This document shows, piece by piece, positions 1 to 11,741 of a stretch of DNA of 64,000 nt. The translations under genes were made by a program, and so were the position numbers. The notes beneath the pieces were generated by a model that saw nothing but the letters and a program-made list of their open reading frames with translations, was not told the origin of the DNA and did not search any database. Positions within the stretch are counted from its first letter, which is position 1, and each line of letters begins with the position of its first letter. The stretch is from assembly GCF_000764305.2 (NCBI RefSeq), contig NW_025939167.1:62001-126000 (forward strand), in the 5' to 3' direction. This stretch comes from Hyalella azteca (lineage: Eukaryota; Arthropoda; Malacostraca; Amphipoda; Hyalellidae).

Positions 1-1993
1 ACTAAGTTTTTTCTCATCAATCGTTTTTTTATCACTCGGCAACGTTAACCGTAAATTACAGCTGAATTGATCAGGGGTTGCTTATTAAATCGATTAGAGT
101 AATAAAAAGATGTTGACTTGAACAATATTTATTACAAGAACTTAAAATCGTTCGTGCAGGTACCCTAAACATGCTTAAATATTTCCAAATGCGGCAAATC
201 TTTATTTGCTAACCCACTTTTAAAGCTTATAATCAGTTAACTAACATGTTAAAGTATCATTGAAGGGTTCATTCACTTTAGATTTTAATCATGACGCAGA
301 TGCACCGACACCAAGTAACGTATTACAAGTAAAGTAACACCAAGTAAAGCTGTTATTACATGGGAAGTAATCACCCTCGAGGATAACCACATTGCTGGAA
401 CACAACGAAGTAACTTCGTCCTAAAATGAACCGAGTATTTTAATGCATACAAAAAGCTTTAGGAAGTTGCCAATATTTGTGGTATCGAGTGTGACGCTGT
501 ATTGAACAACACACAAGTTAATCCTATAGGGAACAAGGATTCATACTTGAGCATTTGTCAAGGATTCGTACCTCATTTTTATCGATTTGATATCTATCCC
601 TTTGAATCATATGTTATTTGTCTCAATGTTCGTGTGTTATCATTATTAATTATAATTAATAGTAATTATAATTATAATAACTTGCAGCGAGGTGATCTTA
701 GAATTTGAGATTCAATCATCCGAACCTCAATGGCCAATTATATGGCCCAGTAAACCTTCATCACTACCGATCAACTAACTTTTAATTAGTAAATCAAACA
801 TTATAATAATTAAGCCACTGTTGTGCGTGGCATCGATGCCCTCGTTCGGTTATTGAAGTTAATTAACGAGAGTGAAAAGTATTAAAACACTGACATCCTA
901 TACCTAACTATACATGTCAACATAAACACCATAGCTTCATGATGTTGAATTACACATACAGGACGATAAAACAGGACGAATTACACATACAGTACATCAG
1001 TGTTGAACAACCACCGTTTGATGTTGAAGACAACAAGTTATTTTTAGACCCTAAAATTTAACTAAAAAATTTCCCAAACTCAAAACGTGTTTTTGAAGTC
1101 GAGTCCCCGCTTCTCTGATCAAAATAATAATTCATCTATTAAAAAATACAGAGATTGTCAGCGTCTTCATTCTCTCAAGTCTTTAGATTCGAAAAAAATC
1201 ACGAATCAAGACAAGACTTAACCAGGCTCCCTAGGAAAAGATACACAAGTTACAGTAACATAGAGCAAATAAAGCTATATTGAAAGACATATACATGGAT
1301 ATGCAGATTATACATAGTCTAAATTATAGTGAAATGAACTATTTACAATGGTGCTAATGACATTACACACTACGAACGATCACAACTTTTAAAACAACAC
1401 GGAAAAACTGTGAGAGTTTCTTTAAAAGTTTTGCTCAGAACGTCTCTTGTTGAACGTTTCTGTGTACAGAATCGTTAGAAGAACTCGAATTGAAATTGCC
1501 ATTTTTATTGCGTAAATACCTTCTGTTTTGTACATATCAGGGCACCGAGTGGCAAAATGCAACATTTGAACTTTTTGAACAACATTTTGTGGTTCAAAGA
1601 TTTGAACCACAATTTGTGGCTGGTTAACAGCATTGGCATAGCGATGTTATTGAACTGTTGGTGCAATGAAACTGTTATGTTACTTTACTGATAGTGAAAT
1701 AGAGCTTCGTAAGAGCTGGGGGTGTTACATTGTATCGCATCATTTCCTTAAGATATTTTACCGGATGAGGGGAAGTGAAAATGGACAAAGTAAGGAGGAA
1801 AATAAGATAATGATAAGTTTTGTGGGTAGAAGGAATGATGAATGATGATGCTTGGGAGAGCGGCACGCAGAGGAACGATAGGTATAACACAACGCTGAGG
1901 CCGTAACGAAAACGTTATTTCGAGTGACGATACAGGGACGGGAAACACGAAACACAAGCAAGTGACGTTAAGATGATGACCAGCGACGATGAC
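1..1993. other. AT-rich intergenic DNA, no gene seen
   Basis: Short reading frames only, with no recognisable domain, splice-consistent exon or RNA gene. It lies downstream of the minus-strand NPC2-like gene, whose 3' UTR could extend into it past the minisatellite. Confidence 0.5.
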
Positions 1994-2384
1994 GTTAACG
2001 TTGCGACGTCACGCCCCAGGTGACGTTACCGCCATGACGTAACGCCCCAGGTGATGTTACCGCCATGACGTCACGCCCAGGTGACGTTACCGCCATGACG
2101 TCACGCCCCAGGTGACGTTACCGCCATGACGTCACGCCCCAGGTGACGTTACCGCCGTGACGTAACGCCCCAGGTGATGTTACCGCCATGACGTCACGCC
2201 CAGGTGACGTACAGCCATGACGTCACGCCCCAGGTGACGTTACCGCCGTGACGTCACGCCCCAGGTGACGTTACCGCCGTGACGTCACGCCCCAGGTGAC
2301 GTTACCGCCATGACATCACGCCCCAGGTGACGTTACCGCCGAGACATCACGCCCCAGGTGACGTTACCGCCATGACGTAACGTC
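1994..2384. repeat. 30-31 bp minisatellite with CRE-like TGACGTCA cores
   Basis: About thirteen units of the type CGCCCCAGGTGACGTTACCG followed by CCATGACGTCA. Seven units carry a perfect TGACGTCA octamer (near 2063, 2093, 2124, 2186, 2214, 2246, 2276); others have TGACGTAA or TGACATCA. Each unit has a second half-site GTGACGTTA. The array ends where the NPC2-like stop codon begins on the minus strand, so it occupies that gene's 3' UTR or immediate 3' flank. Confidence 0.9.
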
Positions 2385-5185
2385 TTAGGTGACGTGGGTA
2401 CGGAACGTGAAGCACAGAAGACGTTCCCGTGACTGCTTATCGAAGAGGCGCCAGACGAGCGTGTCACGCTTCTGTAACACAGAGATAACGTCACTCAGCA
2501 GACGAGCGTGTAGAGTAAAATTTGTTAATGACTAATAACATTGCGATGCTTAACATTTATTGTGGAATCATGATGATGCACAAGCTTCATTCAGAACAAT
2601 AAATTGGTCATATTGTCTGAACAATGACACTCTTTCTTACCCACAGCACAAGCACAGAAATTGTGTAGTATTGATACGCACTTTACCGAGCAAAACTAAG
2701 TAAGGAAGACCCACAGAAAGGCAAAAGTGATATCGATATTTGGACAAACTTTCGCCCATTAATTGTCTGAACGTTTCTTTATACCTAAACATAAATTGAA
2801 GGCCATTTCCTAGCAAGAAATTTTTGCATTCGCAATCGTGCGGCTTGAATTTGCAATGTAAATGTGATCATAGCGATGAATCCATCCTTTATTCATCCTT
2901 CAATCATTTCGTTCAGTGTGACTATCATGTCCATAGGCCTGGAAGGTTCATAAGCCTGCCTAGCCTGATTAGGATCCTCGAGGCTTTTAGGCAGTTCTTG
3001 CTCTCGTTTAAGAGGCACATTTTACAGTCGAGGCCTATAACGCGAATGATACGGCACGGATACATATGAGTCATATGTATCCGTGCCGTATCATTCGCGC
3101 TAATCATACACTACCCAGCTAAATGCTAGTCATATGATATGACTAGCATTTAGCTGGGTAGTGTATTCGTAGATATGTGATAAGAAAAGACATTAGAGTC
3201 GTAATTTTGTTATCCACATCACTCACCTGGGACCTTTGAACATCTGCCATCCACTTCGTCAATATCATGGAGATCTTTGTACATTTGCCACCTCACACAA
3301 AGAATCACATCTGGCACCCACCAAGCTCAAGCCGTCGTAATCCTTGTACATAAACACTATCCAAAAAGACTCACACATTCAAGCACCAACTCACTCACGA
3401 CGTGGCAAGCCTCGTACATCTGCCACTAAACAAAAAGAATCCCACATCTGGCATTATATAGCCAATGAGGTAGGAAACCTCGTTCATTTGCCACCTCATC
3501 GAAAAGAATCACTCGTACATCTGGCACTCACCTAGCCAAGGAGGTAAGAATCCTTGCACATCTACCACCCGCATAAAAAGAATCGTACATCTGGCACCCA
3601 CCCCTGTCCACAATGCTGTAATCCTTGCACATCTGCCACCTGTATTAAAACAATCGTACATCTGGCACCCACCCCTGTCCACAATGCTGTAATCCTTGCA
3701 CATCTGCCACCCACATAAAAATAATCGTACGTCTGGCACCCAACCCTGTCCTCAACGCAGTAATCCTTACACATTTGCCACTCTGTAGAAATAATCACAC
3801 ATCTATCACCCACCTCGCCCACGACGTCAGGGATGTTGAGCCTGTAATCGAGGGTAGTCTTGGTGCCGGCGTGGAGGGGGCAAGTCATGTGGTCGCACGC
3901 GTTCGCGTCCTGCCCCAACAAGGGCATCTCCAGCCACGTGCGCCACGACAGCAGCGACACCACCGCGTGGTTTATCGTCGTCACGGGAGTGAACGTGACC
4001 ACGAGCGTGTGGGAGCGCCCACGGGCCAGGCTGCACACGTCGCGTACCCGTGACGTGCAGTTCACGTACAGGGACGTGGGAGCGGGTCCACCTGCACGGG
4101 CGGGGCACACGCGGTATTGTCACGGGTATAATTTGTCGCGGGTATCATTCAGATTAATTTAATTTGAATTATTCTCACTCCCGATTCATTATCCCTGAAG
4201 TCATTATCCCTCTGGTTACATTTACTCGAAATCATTACAATCCAGCCTGCCAAAAACCGTATCAGTGTTACTTCCGCTCTCTGCTAGTGTTGAGGGTAAG
4301 AAGTAAATCACCATTTAGACAACATGAGCCATATATTATTTTGGTGTAACACGAGTCGTGGCAAGACAATTACCAACATTATAGATTAAATTTGAACATA
4401 AAGATTTATTGTATCACCCAATATGTTATACCTTTTAAAATAATATCTATTGACCAAATTACAGGGGGCTAGGTATAATTAGTAAATTACAGGTTAACTT
4501 TATTATTATAATAACAAAAATTACTCAAATTTGTAGTTTGATTTCTAAATTTTCATGCCCAAAGATTTATCCAAATTCCGAAGCATTACTCACCTCCCGG
4601 ACACGGTCTGAAGGACACCGGCTGCAGTTCACCGAGCGCCTCCTTCTCATCGACAGTTGCTTGCCCTTTCCTGTTATCCCTGTTGCCTTTTACAGCTGTC
4701 CCTTCACTGTTGCCACCGTCTTCAACTTTTGCAGTGTCTGCCTCAATGACGTCATGACCACTTGGCAAGTCTCCTGACCCAGTGTTTTCGGAACCTTCAG
4801 CTACGGAACCACCCGAACCGGGACCGTAAAAACCGGCACCACTTGAACCGCGACGGCCAAAACCGGGACCGCTGGTACCGCGTTCCCCAACACCGAAGTC
4901 TACCGGCCCCACGGTGTGGTCGACGTACTGGGCAGCTACGTCCCCGAACAAAGACGTCCCCGTCTCTTCATCCTCAAGTTTATCCCCGTCCCCGATTTCA
5001 CCCGCGCCGAAGATGATGTTTTGTAAAGCTTCGTCCCGGTCAACGGCCTGGACGAAATCGTGCACTGGTCCCCCGTCCTGAGGAGCGATCAGCTGATGCA
5101 GGTCGACGGGTTCGAGACGGGTCAGGGACGTCGCTATCAGCACCCGCGATAACAACACCAATGTAAACAACCCGCCAACCTCCAT
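2385..5185 (-). CDS. NPC2/ML-domain secreted protein with long acidic N-terminal extension (3 exons)
   Basis: Predicted secreted lipid-binding protein of the NPC2/MD-2-related (ML) family, 318 residues. Exon 1 is 4594-5185: an ATG at 5185 opens a hydrophobic signal peptide (MEVGGLFTLVLLSRVLIA), then about 170 residues rich in Asp, Glu, Gly and Ser, ending at the first ML cysteine (SFRPCPG). Exon 2 is 3814-4091, starting after a GTGCAG acceptor, with motifs LYVNC, VCSLARG, WRTWLEMPL, DANAC and MTC. Exon 3 is 2385-2471 with VWRLFDKQ, LLCFTF and a TAA stop. Donors are G|GTGAGT and GAG|GTGGGT; phases 1 and 0 match the plus-strand NPC2 gene at 27-30 kb. All six family cysteines are present. The family binds sterols and other lipids in an immunoglobulin-like beta-sandwich; the ligand here is unknown. 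The extension is unusual, since family members are normally near 150 residues. The 3' exon was found by phase and homology to the paralogue. Confidence 0.85.
2588..2700 (-). mobile_element. Relic of the recurrent palindromic MITE
   Basis: Shows the recurring pattern TTGGTCATATTGTCTGAACA, then TGACAC, CTTTCTTACCCACAGCAC and GTATTGATACGC, i.e. the reverse complement of the family consensus. It lies in intron 2 of the NPC2-like gene. Only the 3' half of the element is preserved. Confidence 0.6.
3041..3099. repeat. Perfect 29-bp-arm palindrome, 1-nt spacer
   Basis: Left arm 3041-3069 begins CGCGAATGATACGGCACGGA and is exactly reverse-complemented at 3071-3099, with a single G between. It lies in intron 2 of the NPC2-like gene, seven bases from a second perfect palindrome. 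Confidence 0.97.
3106..3166. repeat. Perfect 30-bp-arm palindrome, 1-nt spacer
   Basis: Left arm 3106-3135 begins ATACACTACCCAGCTAAATG and is exactly mirrored at 3137-3166 around a single G. The arms share no obvious sequence with the adjacent palindrome, yet spacer length and base are the same. Confidence 0.97.
3225..3810. repeat. ~69-bp satellite inside NPC2-like intron 2
   Basis: About eight diverged units of the form CATCTGCCACC, then AAAAAGAATCGTACATCTGG, CACCCACC and GTAATCCTTGCA. The most similar units are at 3550-3790. The array ends at the exon 2 donor of the minus-strand gene, so it forms the start of that intron. Cysteine-rich short frames here are by-products of the repeat. Confidence 0.85.
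4225..4348 (+). mobile_element. Degenerate MITE copy
   Basis: Contains GCCAAAAACCGTATCAGTGT, CTCTCTGCTAGTGTTGAGGG and ATTTAGACAACATGAGCC, recognisable as the 3' two thirds of the recurrent MITE. It lies in intron 1 of the minus-strand NPC2-like gene. Confidence 0.5.
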
Positions 5186-6545
5186 AATGAGAATCCTAGA
5201 CGTGACACTTAACAAACTATTGTTTATTTATCCAAATTCAAAATAATATATATGGTCTGAAAATGTTGAAAGTGAGAAAATTACAATTAGTGTAAAATTA
5301 CAATACCAATGGAAACGACCCGCCAACGTCAATTGCTCAACAATGGACGAGAAATTTTATTCGTAATATTGAAGGAACTATTATGTTGTTCAAACTTATG
5401 GTCCGGAAATCTGTGCATTGAAAAAAATACGAGTACAACAATACTAATTAGAAGACATAAGAAAATATTCGTCCGATGTTTCAGATATGCCAGCGTTATC
5501 TGTGCCGTCGTGCATTAACTGCCACCCTCACTCTTGTCTGTGAGTAATATTACCCTGTTACAATGTTTAACTCTGACAATGTTGAACTTGGACAGTTTAA
5601 ACAGTACAGTGTTTCATTTAAATGTATTGAACTTATACGATATTGGTGAATATTAACATATTGTGCCGTTCAGTATTATGCGAATTCAACACTGTCCCAC
5701 TTAATTAACCATGGTATGACTTTAGCATTTCAATAGTTTACACTCATGAACCTAACATATTGAACTCGTACCATGCTGAACACGCTTAATGTAGAACGTC
5801 TACAATACCGTGAACACGAATGGGCTGCGTGACCGCATGATTTGAGATGACAAAAGCAGCGCAATTTATCTCAATTTGATGTAAGGAGTTAGCGGGACCC
5901 AAGCTTTGGGACGCCAATTTATAAATTATTGGCAGAAAAGGGAGGCAAATGGCTCATTGAAGTACGGTTGTCTGCGCTGACTGCTGGCATACACATACAC
6001 TTTTAACGAATAAGCATTTTTATCGGACATGCACCATTTTGAGAGACACGCACTTCCAACTCAAAATAATTTGTAACAAACACATCATTTTGAGAGATAG
6101 ACACTTGCAGCTAACACGTATTTTTAACGGACACATAATTTTTACAGACACACATTGTTATTGGACACACTTTTGACGGGCACGCACTCATATTGAACAC
6201 TTTTGACACCAAAACCCTTTTGACGAACACTAACACTTTCAACGAACATCAAAATCTTTTACAGACACACTTCTACGGAACGCACATCTGAAAACCCACG
6301 TTTTTAACTTGAGTGCACTTCGAACTGAGACTTTTTTTAAAAAGTGACGCAGAATTTGATGAGAGTGTAAGGTACAGACCAAAACTTTCCACACAACAAA
6401 ACTTTTGACGGAGTTAGAATTCGTCTGTATTTCACGTATTAGACGACGGAATTTGTTTATTTATACACGTACGATTAATTACCAGAGAATTCGTTGATTT
6501 AGTATGATTTAGTATAAAGCATACAGGTATACTCATGGCTTATAC
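5186..6545. other. Upstream flank of the NPC2-like gene, no gene seen
   Basis: AT-rich. The 5' UTR and promoter of the minus-strand gene should lie just above 5185, but no convincing TATA or initiator stands out. From about 5990 to 6300 there are many loose copies of ACACACTTTTGACGG-like words (ACACATTTT, GGACACAC, TTTTGACG), an old degenerate tandem repeat. Confidence 0.4.
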
Positions 6546-6957
6546 AAGGTCTCAGAAGGATTACTAGAATTTGAAACAAGAACCAACACCAGGGGCCACG
6601 GCTATGAACTAAAAAAACAGCGTTGGAACACATCCATGCGACAACATTTCTTCTCGCTTCGAGTCACCGACATGTGGAACAGCCTCCCTGATAGCATCGT
6701 TGACGCTCCGAGTATGAACGCCTTCAAGAACAGACTAGACGAAGCTATGCAGGAGCATATGTTCAGTCTTAAAATGCCTAGCAAATTACGGACCAGGCAA
6801 TAAGTCCAGCAGCTATCTCAATCAATCGTCAGTTATGGGAAGGTCGGGTTACAAAGGCCGGATCCCTTGTGAATCAAGTCACGACAAATTCAGGAATCGG
6901 CGACAGGAGATATGGGCCTATTTCTTCAGTGCCGACATTTCTATTCTATTCTATTTA
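6546..6957 (+). mobile_element. 5'-truncated non-LTR retrotransposon (CR1/L2-like) 3' end
   Basis: An open frame to a TAA at 6801-6803 encodes the C-terminal end of a non-LTR reverse transcriptase: motifs RWNTSMRQHFFSLRVTDMWN, SLPDSIVDAPS and NAFKNRLDEAM are typical of CR1/L2/Jockey-type ORF2 tails. A 3' UTR with GAATCGGCGACAGG (6894-6907) follows, then a short TTCTA tail repeat to about 6957. Only the last ~85 codons remain, as expected for a 5'-truncated insertion. A second copy is at 59370-59618. Confidence 0.8.
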
Positions 6958-9299
6958 AATTGTCAGAGAGTGGAACAATTCTTGAGATGACGTTTGTAGA
7001 TCGAAGAGCAGGTTTAATGAAGTAATTTTGATTTATTTGCGACGTTTCGAATGATCACTCATTTTCAAGTTATAATAAGCATTGAATAATGAATTTCGGC
7101 TAAAATAAGTACACAGTACACGTAAATGTGATCAAACACGAACATTTCTAACACTTGACATTTACGCTTTTACGCAGGATACTTGGAACGCACAACAGGC
7201 GTCAAAGAACAGACGTTCATTATTGAACGAAAGCAGTTGCCGTTCTGAGCGCGCGAAGTGAAATGTTAATGAGGTACACTAAGGTAGAAGCTGTCGGCAA
7301 ACTCTGTCCAAAACTGAAACGTTGCATCGCATTGCCATTCTCCGGCCAACTATGAACCGCCTAAAATGTCTACAGCAGGAAAATGGGAACGTTATTTTTG
7401 CGTGTGACACAACATAGGTCAAAGCATCTCCTACGGCGAGTGAATGGCTGTTACAGTTCAATAGACAGAGTTGCCCGTAATAATAGCATGTGCGTAGCGT
7501 TGTGAAAACGTTAACATTCAACATCGTTGAAACATTTCTTCAAATCTGACAGATAGGTGCCCATAGGAATAGCATATGTAAAATTCAGTAATTCAGTAAA
7601 CATTCAGAAGATCAGTAAACAAAATTCAGTAAACATTCTCAAATAAGTTATAAGCGCAAGAAAAGTTGAAACCGTCGTAGAACCTAATCTCGCACACGAT
7701 ATTCCCTTATAATGTATTTAAGTAAACAGTCAGCGAAGTCATCCAGGGCTACTTGCAATTGTATCTTGGTAGCGTTGAAAGAATAGGTAATATTGTCTTT
7801 TGTCTGTTCGATGTTAATTAGTTCTCCTTGTCGCTACAGTTGGACAACAATGAACAGTCGAATAATTAAGCCCTCTGTGATGATTAGGAGGCGGAGGCAT
7901 TCATAACAAATGTTGGAATAGAAATATATTGCCTCGGCTAATACAATAGACGATTGAATAGAATAATGAATAAAGAAATAAAGTCATGAATAAGGAACAA
8001 AGAAATCAATAAAGGAACGCAGGAATAAAAAAACTAATACAGGCATCAAACAATTAATCAAGGAAACAATAAATGAATTCAGGAATATAGCAACGAAGGA
8101 CATTCCTTTCCAGTTAGATTACTCGGCGATCAATTAGTGAAGTTGTTTCCTTAGGTGAGAAAAATGTTCATTGCAATCCCAGTGCCAAGTTCTGGAGACC
8201 TCAACGCCAACAGAACAGCTATCCTGCTATGTTTGAGCCTAGATATGCAAATCAACTTAAACATCACAGCATAAAAATTATAAGACGTTCCCATTGACGT
8301 ACATTGACGTCCCCTACATTGTACACAGTAAAATGTATAAGACACACCGTCACACGTCCCCCTACAATGTATAAGACCGTTAAGACGTCCCCCTACATTG
8401 TACATTGACGTTCCCCTACTACGTCTTTAATGACGAAAAAATCATTATTCAATAATTAAATTGAATCTGAGTGTAAAAACGACCAATCTTGCCTTTGCAT
8501 CTGGAAAATTACTCCATCCACAATGCCTTCAGTTTGGTGTACGAATTCAACAATTTTACGAAGTTCTATAACTATGCTACATACACACAAACTATTCTAC
8601 CTGAAAGGCTCTTGTATGGTTAGCTTGTCCAAACAAAGAAATAACTAATTTAGAGCAAGAAAAAAAAACAAATAGCGACCAACCTATTCCTTACAACTGC
8701 TCAGCGTTAACTGACGCGCTTCCAGTACACAAAGGCTGGAGATTGACAGGTATGGAAACGGAGGACACTGACATACACACCCACACCTTACGACGGCTCG
8801 GCGGCCACTGATGCGGCGACCCTGCGGCCTGCAGGACCCTGCTTCTCTTTGTACAAAGAAATTGTGCAGACGCTTGGAAATATGGCGAGTTTTTGCCGCT
8901 GTAGAGACCCACAGTGGGAGCTTTTAATATTATATGAATAGATGTTTTTTTATTTGAAGTTAATTTCCTCGAAAGATAAGCAACAAGTCATGACGTTCTA
9001 CGTCAAGACTTTAAGCCACTATTTTCCCATGCTATCTTAACGATCACCCAACTGACTATTAAAATTATGTTTAAATTTCGAGAGTTGCATTTATGCGTGA
9101 AGTGGTCATGGGTCATGACCTTGAGATGAGAGGGCCCATGACCTTGATGCAGTGAGAGGTCATCCTTGCATGAGTAACGAAAAGAGAATCTCTCACGTAC
9201 AGTGTTTCTTAATTAATATTTCGTAATTCACGGCAAAAAAAAGAATATTTCGCATGAGTGGTGTTGACACGAAGCATGACTTTCGTTGAGTTCACGACG
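6958..9299. other. Gene-poor stretch
   Basis: No gene recognised. At 7028-7080 the words GCGACGTTTCGAATGATCAC and CATTTTCAAG resemble conserved end sequences common near Penelope-like or other retroelement UTRs, but no coding part is present. At 8285-8420 a short diverged repeat of TTGACGTCCCCTACATTGTA type occurs. Confidence 0.4.
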
Positions 9300-9556
9300 A
9301 ATGTTGATTTCAAAAGTTACGATGGCCGTTGACTTCAGCCGTTACGACGGCAGTTGACTGCAGCCGTTACGACGGCCGATGACTTCAGCCGTTACGACGG
9401 CCGATGACTTCAGCCGTTACGACGGCCGATGACTTCAGCCGTTACGACGGCTCATGACTTCAGCCGTTACGACGGCCGATGACTTCAGCCGTTACGACGG
9501 CCGATGACTTCAGCCGTTATGACGGCCGATGACTTCAGCCGTTACGACGGGCGTTA
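9300..9556. repeat. 25-bp minisatellite (GATGACTTCAGCCGTTACGA)
   Basis: About ten units of GATGACTTCAGCCGTTACGA plus CGGCC, highly regular between 9365 and 9550. First member of a run of six consecutive, different tandem arrays. Confidence 0.95.
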
Positions 9557-9785
9557 CTTTTACATCATTCGAGGAAGTTGTTAGCGGCAGAAGGAAGTGA
9601 CGTCATTGGCTGCATGGAAGTAGCGATGAAAGGTCGTACGGAGAGCGCGGGCGCTCGGGTACTTATAAAAACTCATCCAAAATACAATAAAATTTGCCTT
9701 TTTTCCGTGATATCAAATTTGATTACGAGTACGTAGCTTCGTCAGCTAATAAATGACGACCTTTCCAGCGATACCCACTAATCGC

Positions 9786-10270
9786 GGATGGGTAATTGCC
9801 CGCTACGTGTATTTAGGCCGCTACGTGTAAATAGGCCGCTACGTGTACTGAGGCCGCTACGTGTACATAGGCCGCTACGTGTACTTAGGCCGCTACGTGT
9901 ACATAGGCCGCTACGTGGACTTAGGCCGCTACGTATATTTAGGCCGCTACGTGTACCTAAGCCGCTACGTGCACTTAGGCCGCTACATGCGCTTAGGCCA
10001 CTACATGTATTTGGGCCGCTACGTGTACTTAGGCCACTACGTGTACTTAGGCCGCTACGTGTACTTAGGTCACTACGTGTACTTAGACCGCTACGTGGAC
10101 TTAAGCTGCTACGTATATTTAGGCTGCTACGTGTACCTAAGCCGCTACGTGCACTTAGGCCGCTACATGCGCTTAGGCCACTACGCGTACTTAGGCCGCT
10201 ACATGTACTTGGGCCACTACGTGTACTTAGGCCGCTACGTGAACTTTAACCACCACGTATACTACGGCCG
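9786..10270. repeat. 18-bp minisatellite (GGCCGCTACGTGTACTTA)
   Basis: About 26 units. Because 18 is a multiple of three, two long frames stay open (Leu-Arg-Pro-Leu-Arg-Val and Tyr-Leu-Gly-Arg-Tyr-Val repeats). They lack a gene-like start, splice or end context and are read as repeat artefacts. Confidence 0.95.
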
Positions 10271-10494
10271 CTTACTGTCCTCGTATCAAGGGTACGGGAA
10301 CGACGAGTGAGGGAATAAAGAATATTGAATATGAATATGGAATATTCCCTCTTTTCATTCCCCCACTCCCCTTCCCCCATCACCCCAACTCCCTCAACTC
10401 CCCCGCCTCCCCACGTGCCTCACGGGGCCGCAATAGGGGAGTTGTGCTGAGGTCACCCAAGGCTGCCTGGCGCTCGCCGCTACACCTGATGCCG

Positions 10495-10790
10495 TGTACG
10501 TGTTGTGTGTACGTGCATCAATTGTGTGTGTGAATCACTCGTGTGTATGTGTACGGCACGTGCACGGCTCCTGTATTTTACGGCACGTGTAAAGGACCGA
10601 CGCGTGTACGTACACGGCACGTGTAGGTGCACAGCTCGTGTACGTGCACAACTCCTGTAAGTGTACGGCGCGTGTAAAGGACCAGCACGTGTACATACAT
10701 GGTTCGTGTAGGTGCACGGCACGTGTACGTGCACAGCTAGTGTTCGTGCACAGCTCGTGTACGTGCACGGCACGTGTACGTGTGCAGGTC
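10495..10790. repeat. GTACGTGCAC / CACGTGTACG repeat array
   Basis: Units of about 17-34 bp built from GGCACGTGTACGTGCACAGC variants. Many carry the CACGTG palindrome. Frames with Cys-Thr-Arg-Val repeats on both strands are by-products. Confidence 0.9.
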
Positions 10791-10852
10791 GGAGGCGCCA
10801 CGCGGCCTTGGCAAGGTCACGCGCTGAGGCCGTCGCAGCTGCGCAGTACATA

Positions 10853-11100
10853 CGCCTTGCGTATCTGGGCTACGTATCTACTACGTATCTGGGCTACGTA
10901 TCTGGGCTACGTATCTACTACGTATCTGGGCTACGTATCTACTACGTATCTGGGCTACGTATCTACTACGTACCTGGGCTACGTATCTGGGCTACGTATC
11001 TGGGCTATACGTATCTGGGCTACGTACCTGGGCTACGTATCTGGGCTATACGTATCTGGGCTACGCATCTGGGCTACGTATATGGCTACGTATTTTGATA
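10853..11100. repeat. 12-bp TACGTATCTGGG array
   Basis: Alternating GGCTACGTATCT and ACTACGTATCT units, about twenty copies, with TACGTA at each unit boundary. Confidence 0.95.
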
Positions 11101-11219
11101 CAGTTTGTGTTCCGTATCTGCCTACGTATATTTGATGCGCATCTGTGCAGCAGATTGATGATACGTACGTGTATATTCGTAGGTATCAGTGATAACAATT
11201 CCGAGTTACGTATCTGATA

Positions 11220-11350
11220 TAGATATGTGTTACATATCTCTATGTATATGTGTTACATATCTCCACGTATGCGTGTTACATATCTCCACGTATATGTGTT
11301 ACATATCTCCACGTATATGTGTTACATATCTCCACGTATATGTGTTACGA
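11220..11350. repeat. 23-bp minisatellite (GTGTTACATATCTCCACGTA)
   Basis: Five to six units of GTGTTACATATCTCCACGTA plus TAT. Confidence 0.93.
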
Positions 11351-11397
11351 GTCAATGCAAAATATCATTGATTATCACGTATCACATTTATGGAGTA

Positions 11398-11625
11398 CCA
11401 GCACCACGCACCACGCACCACTCACCACTCACTACGCACCACTCACCACTCACCACGCACCACGCACCAGTCAACACGTACCACTCATCACGCACCACTC
11501 ACCACGCACCACTCACCACGTACCACTCACACACTACTCACTACGCACCACTCACCACTCACCACGCACCACTCACCACTCACCATGCACCACTCACCAC
11601 GCACCACGCACAAACACCACGCATT
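11398..11625. repeat. CACCACTCACCACGCACC array
   Basis: Degenerate 8-10 bp units CACCACTCAC and CACCACGCAC over about 225 bp. The His/Thr-rich frames are repeat products. Confidence 0.95.
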
Positions 11626-11741
11626 CTTGAGGAGGTCGTTGGCTGTACGGACATCAGGCGGGAAGGTTGTTCGTTTTTTTGTACAAAGGCCAGACTTTTT
11701 CCACCGTCTATAATTACGAGGCTGACCAAACTGCCAGTTAG

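Noticed and set aside
5183..5215. Earlier in-frame start at 5215 for the NPC2-like gene
   Set aside because: The codon there is TTG; the first ATG, at 5185, gives a standard signal peptide.
9788..10310. Long Leu-Arg-Pro and Tyr-Leu-Gly-Arg frames
   Set aside because: They are translations of an 18-bp tandem repeat, open in two phases, without start context or splice signals.
10480..10851. Conotoxin-like Cys-Thr-Arg repeats on either strand
   Set aside because: Periodic by-products of the GTACGTGCAC array, with no signal peptide and no cysteine framework beyond the repeat.
9300..11625. CRISPR array
   Set aside because: Units are head-to-tail with no unique spacers, and the DNA is eukaryotic.
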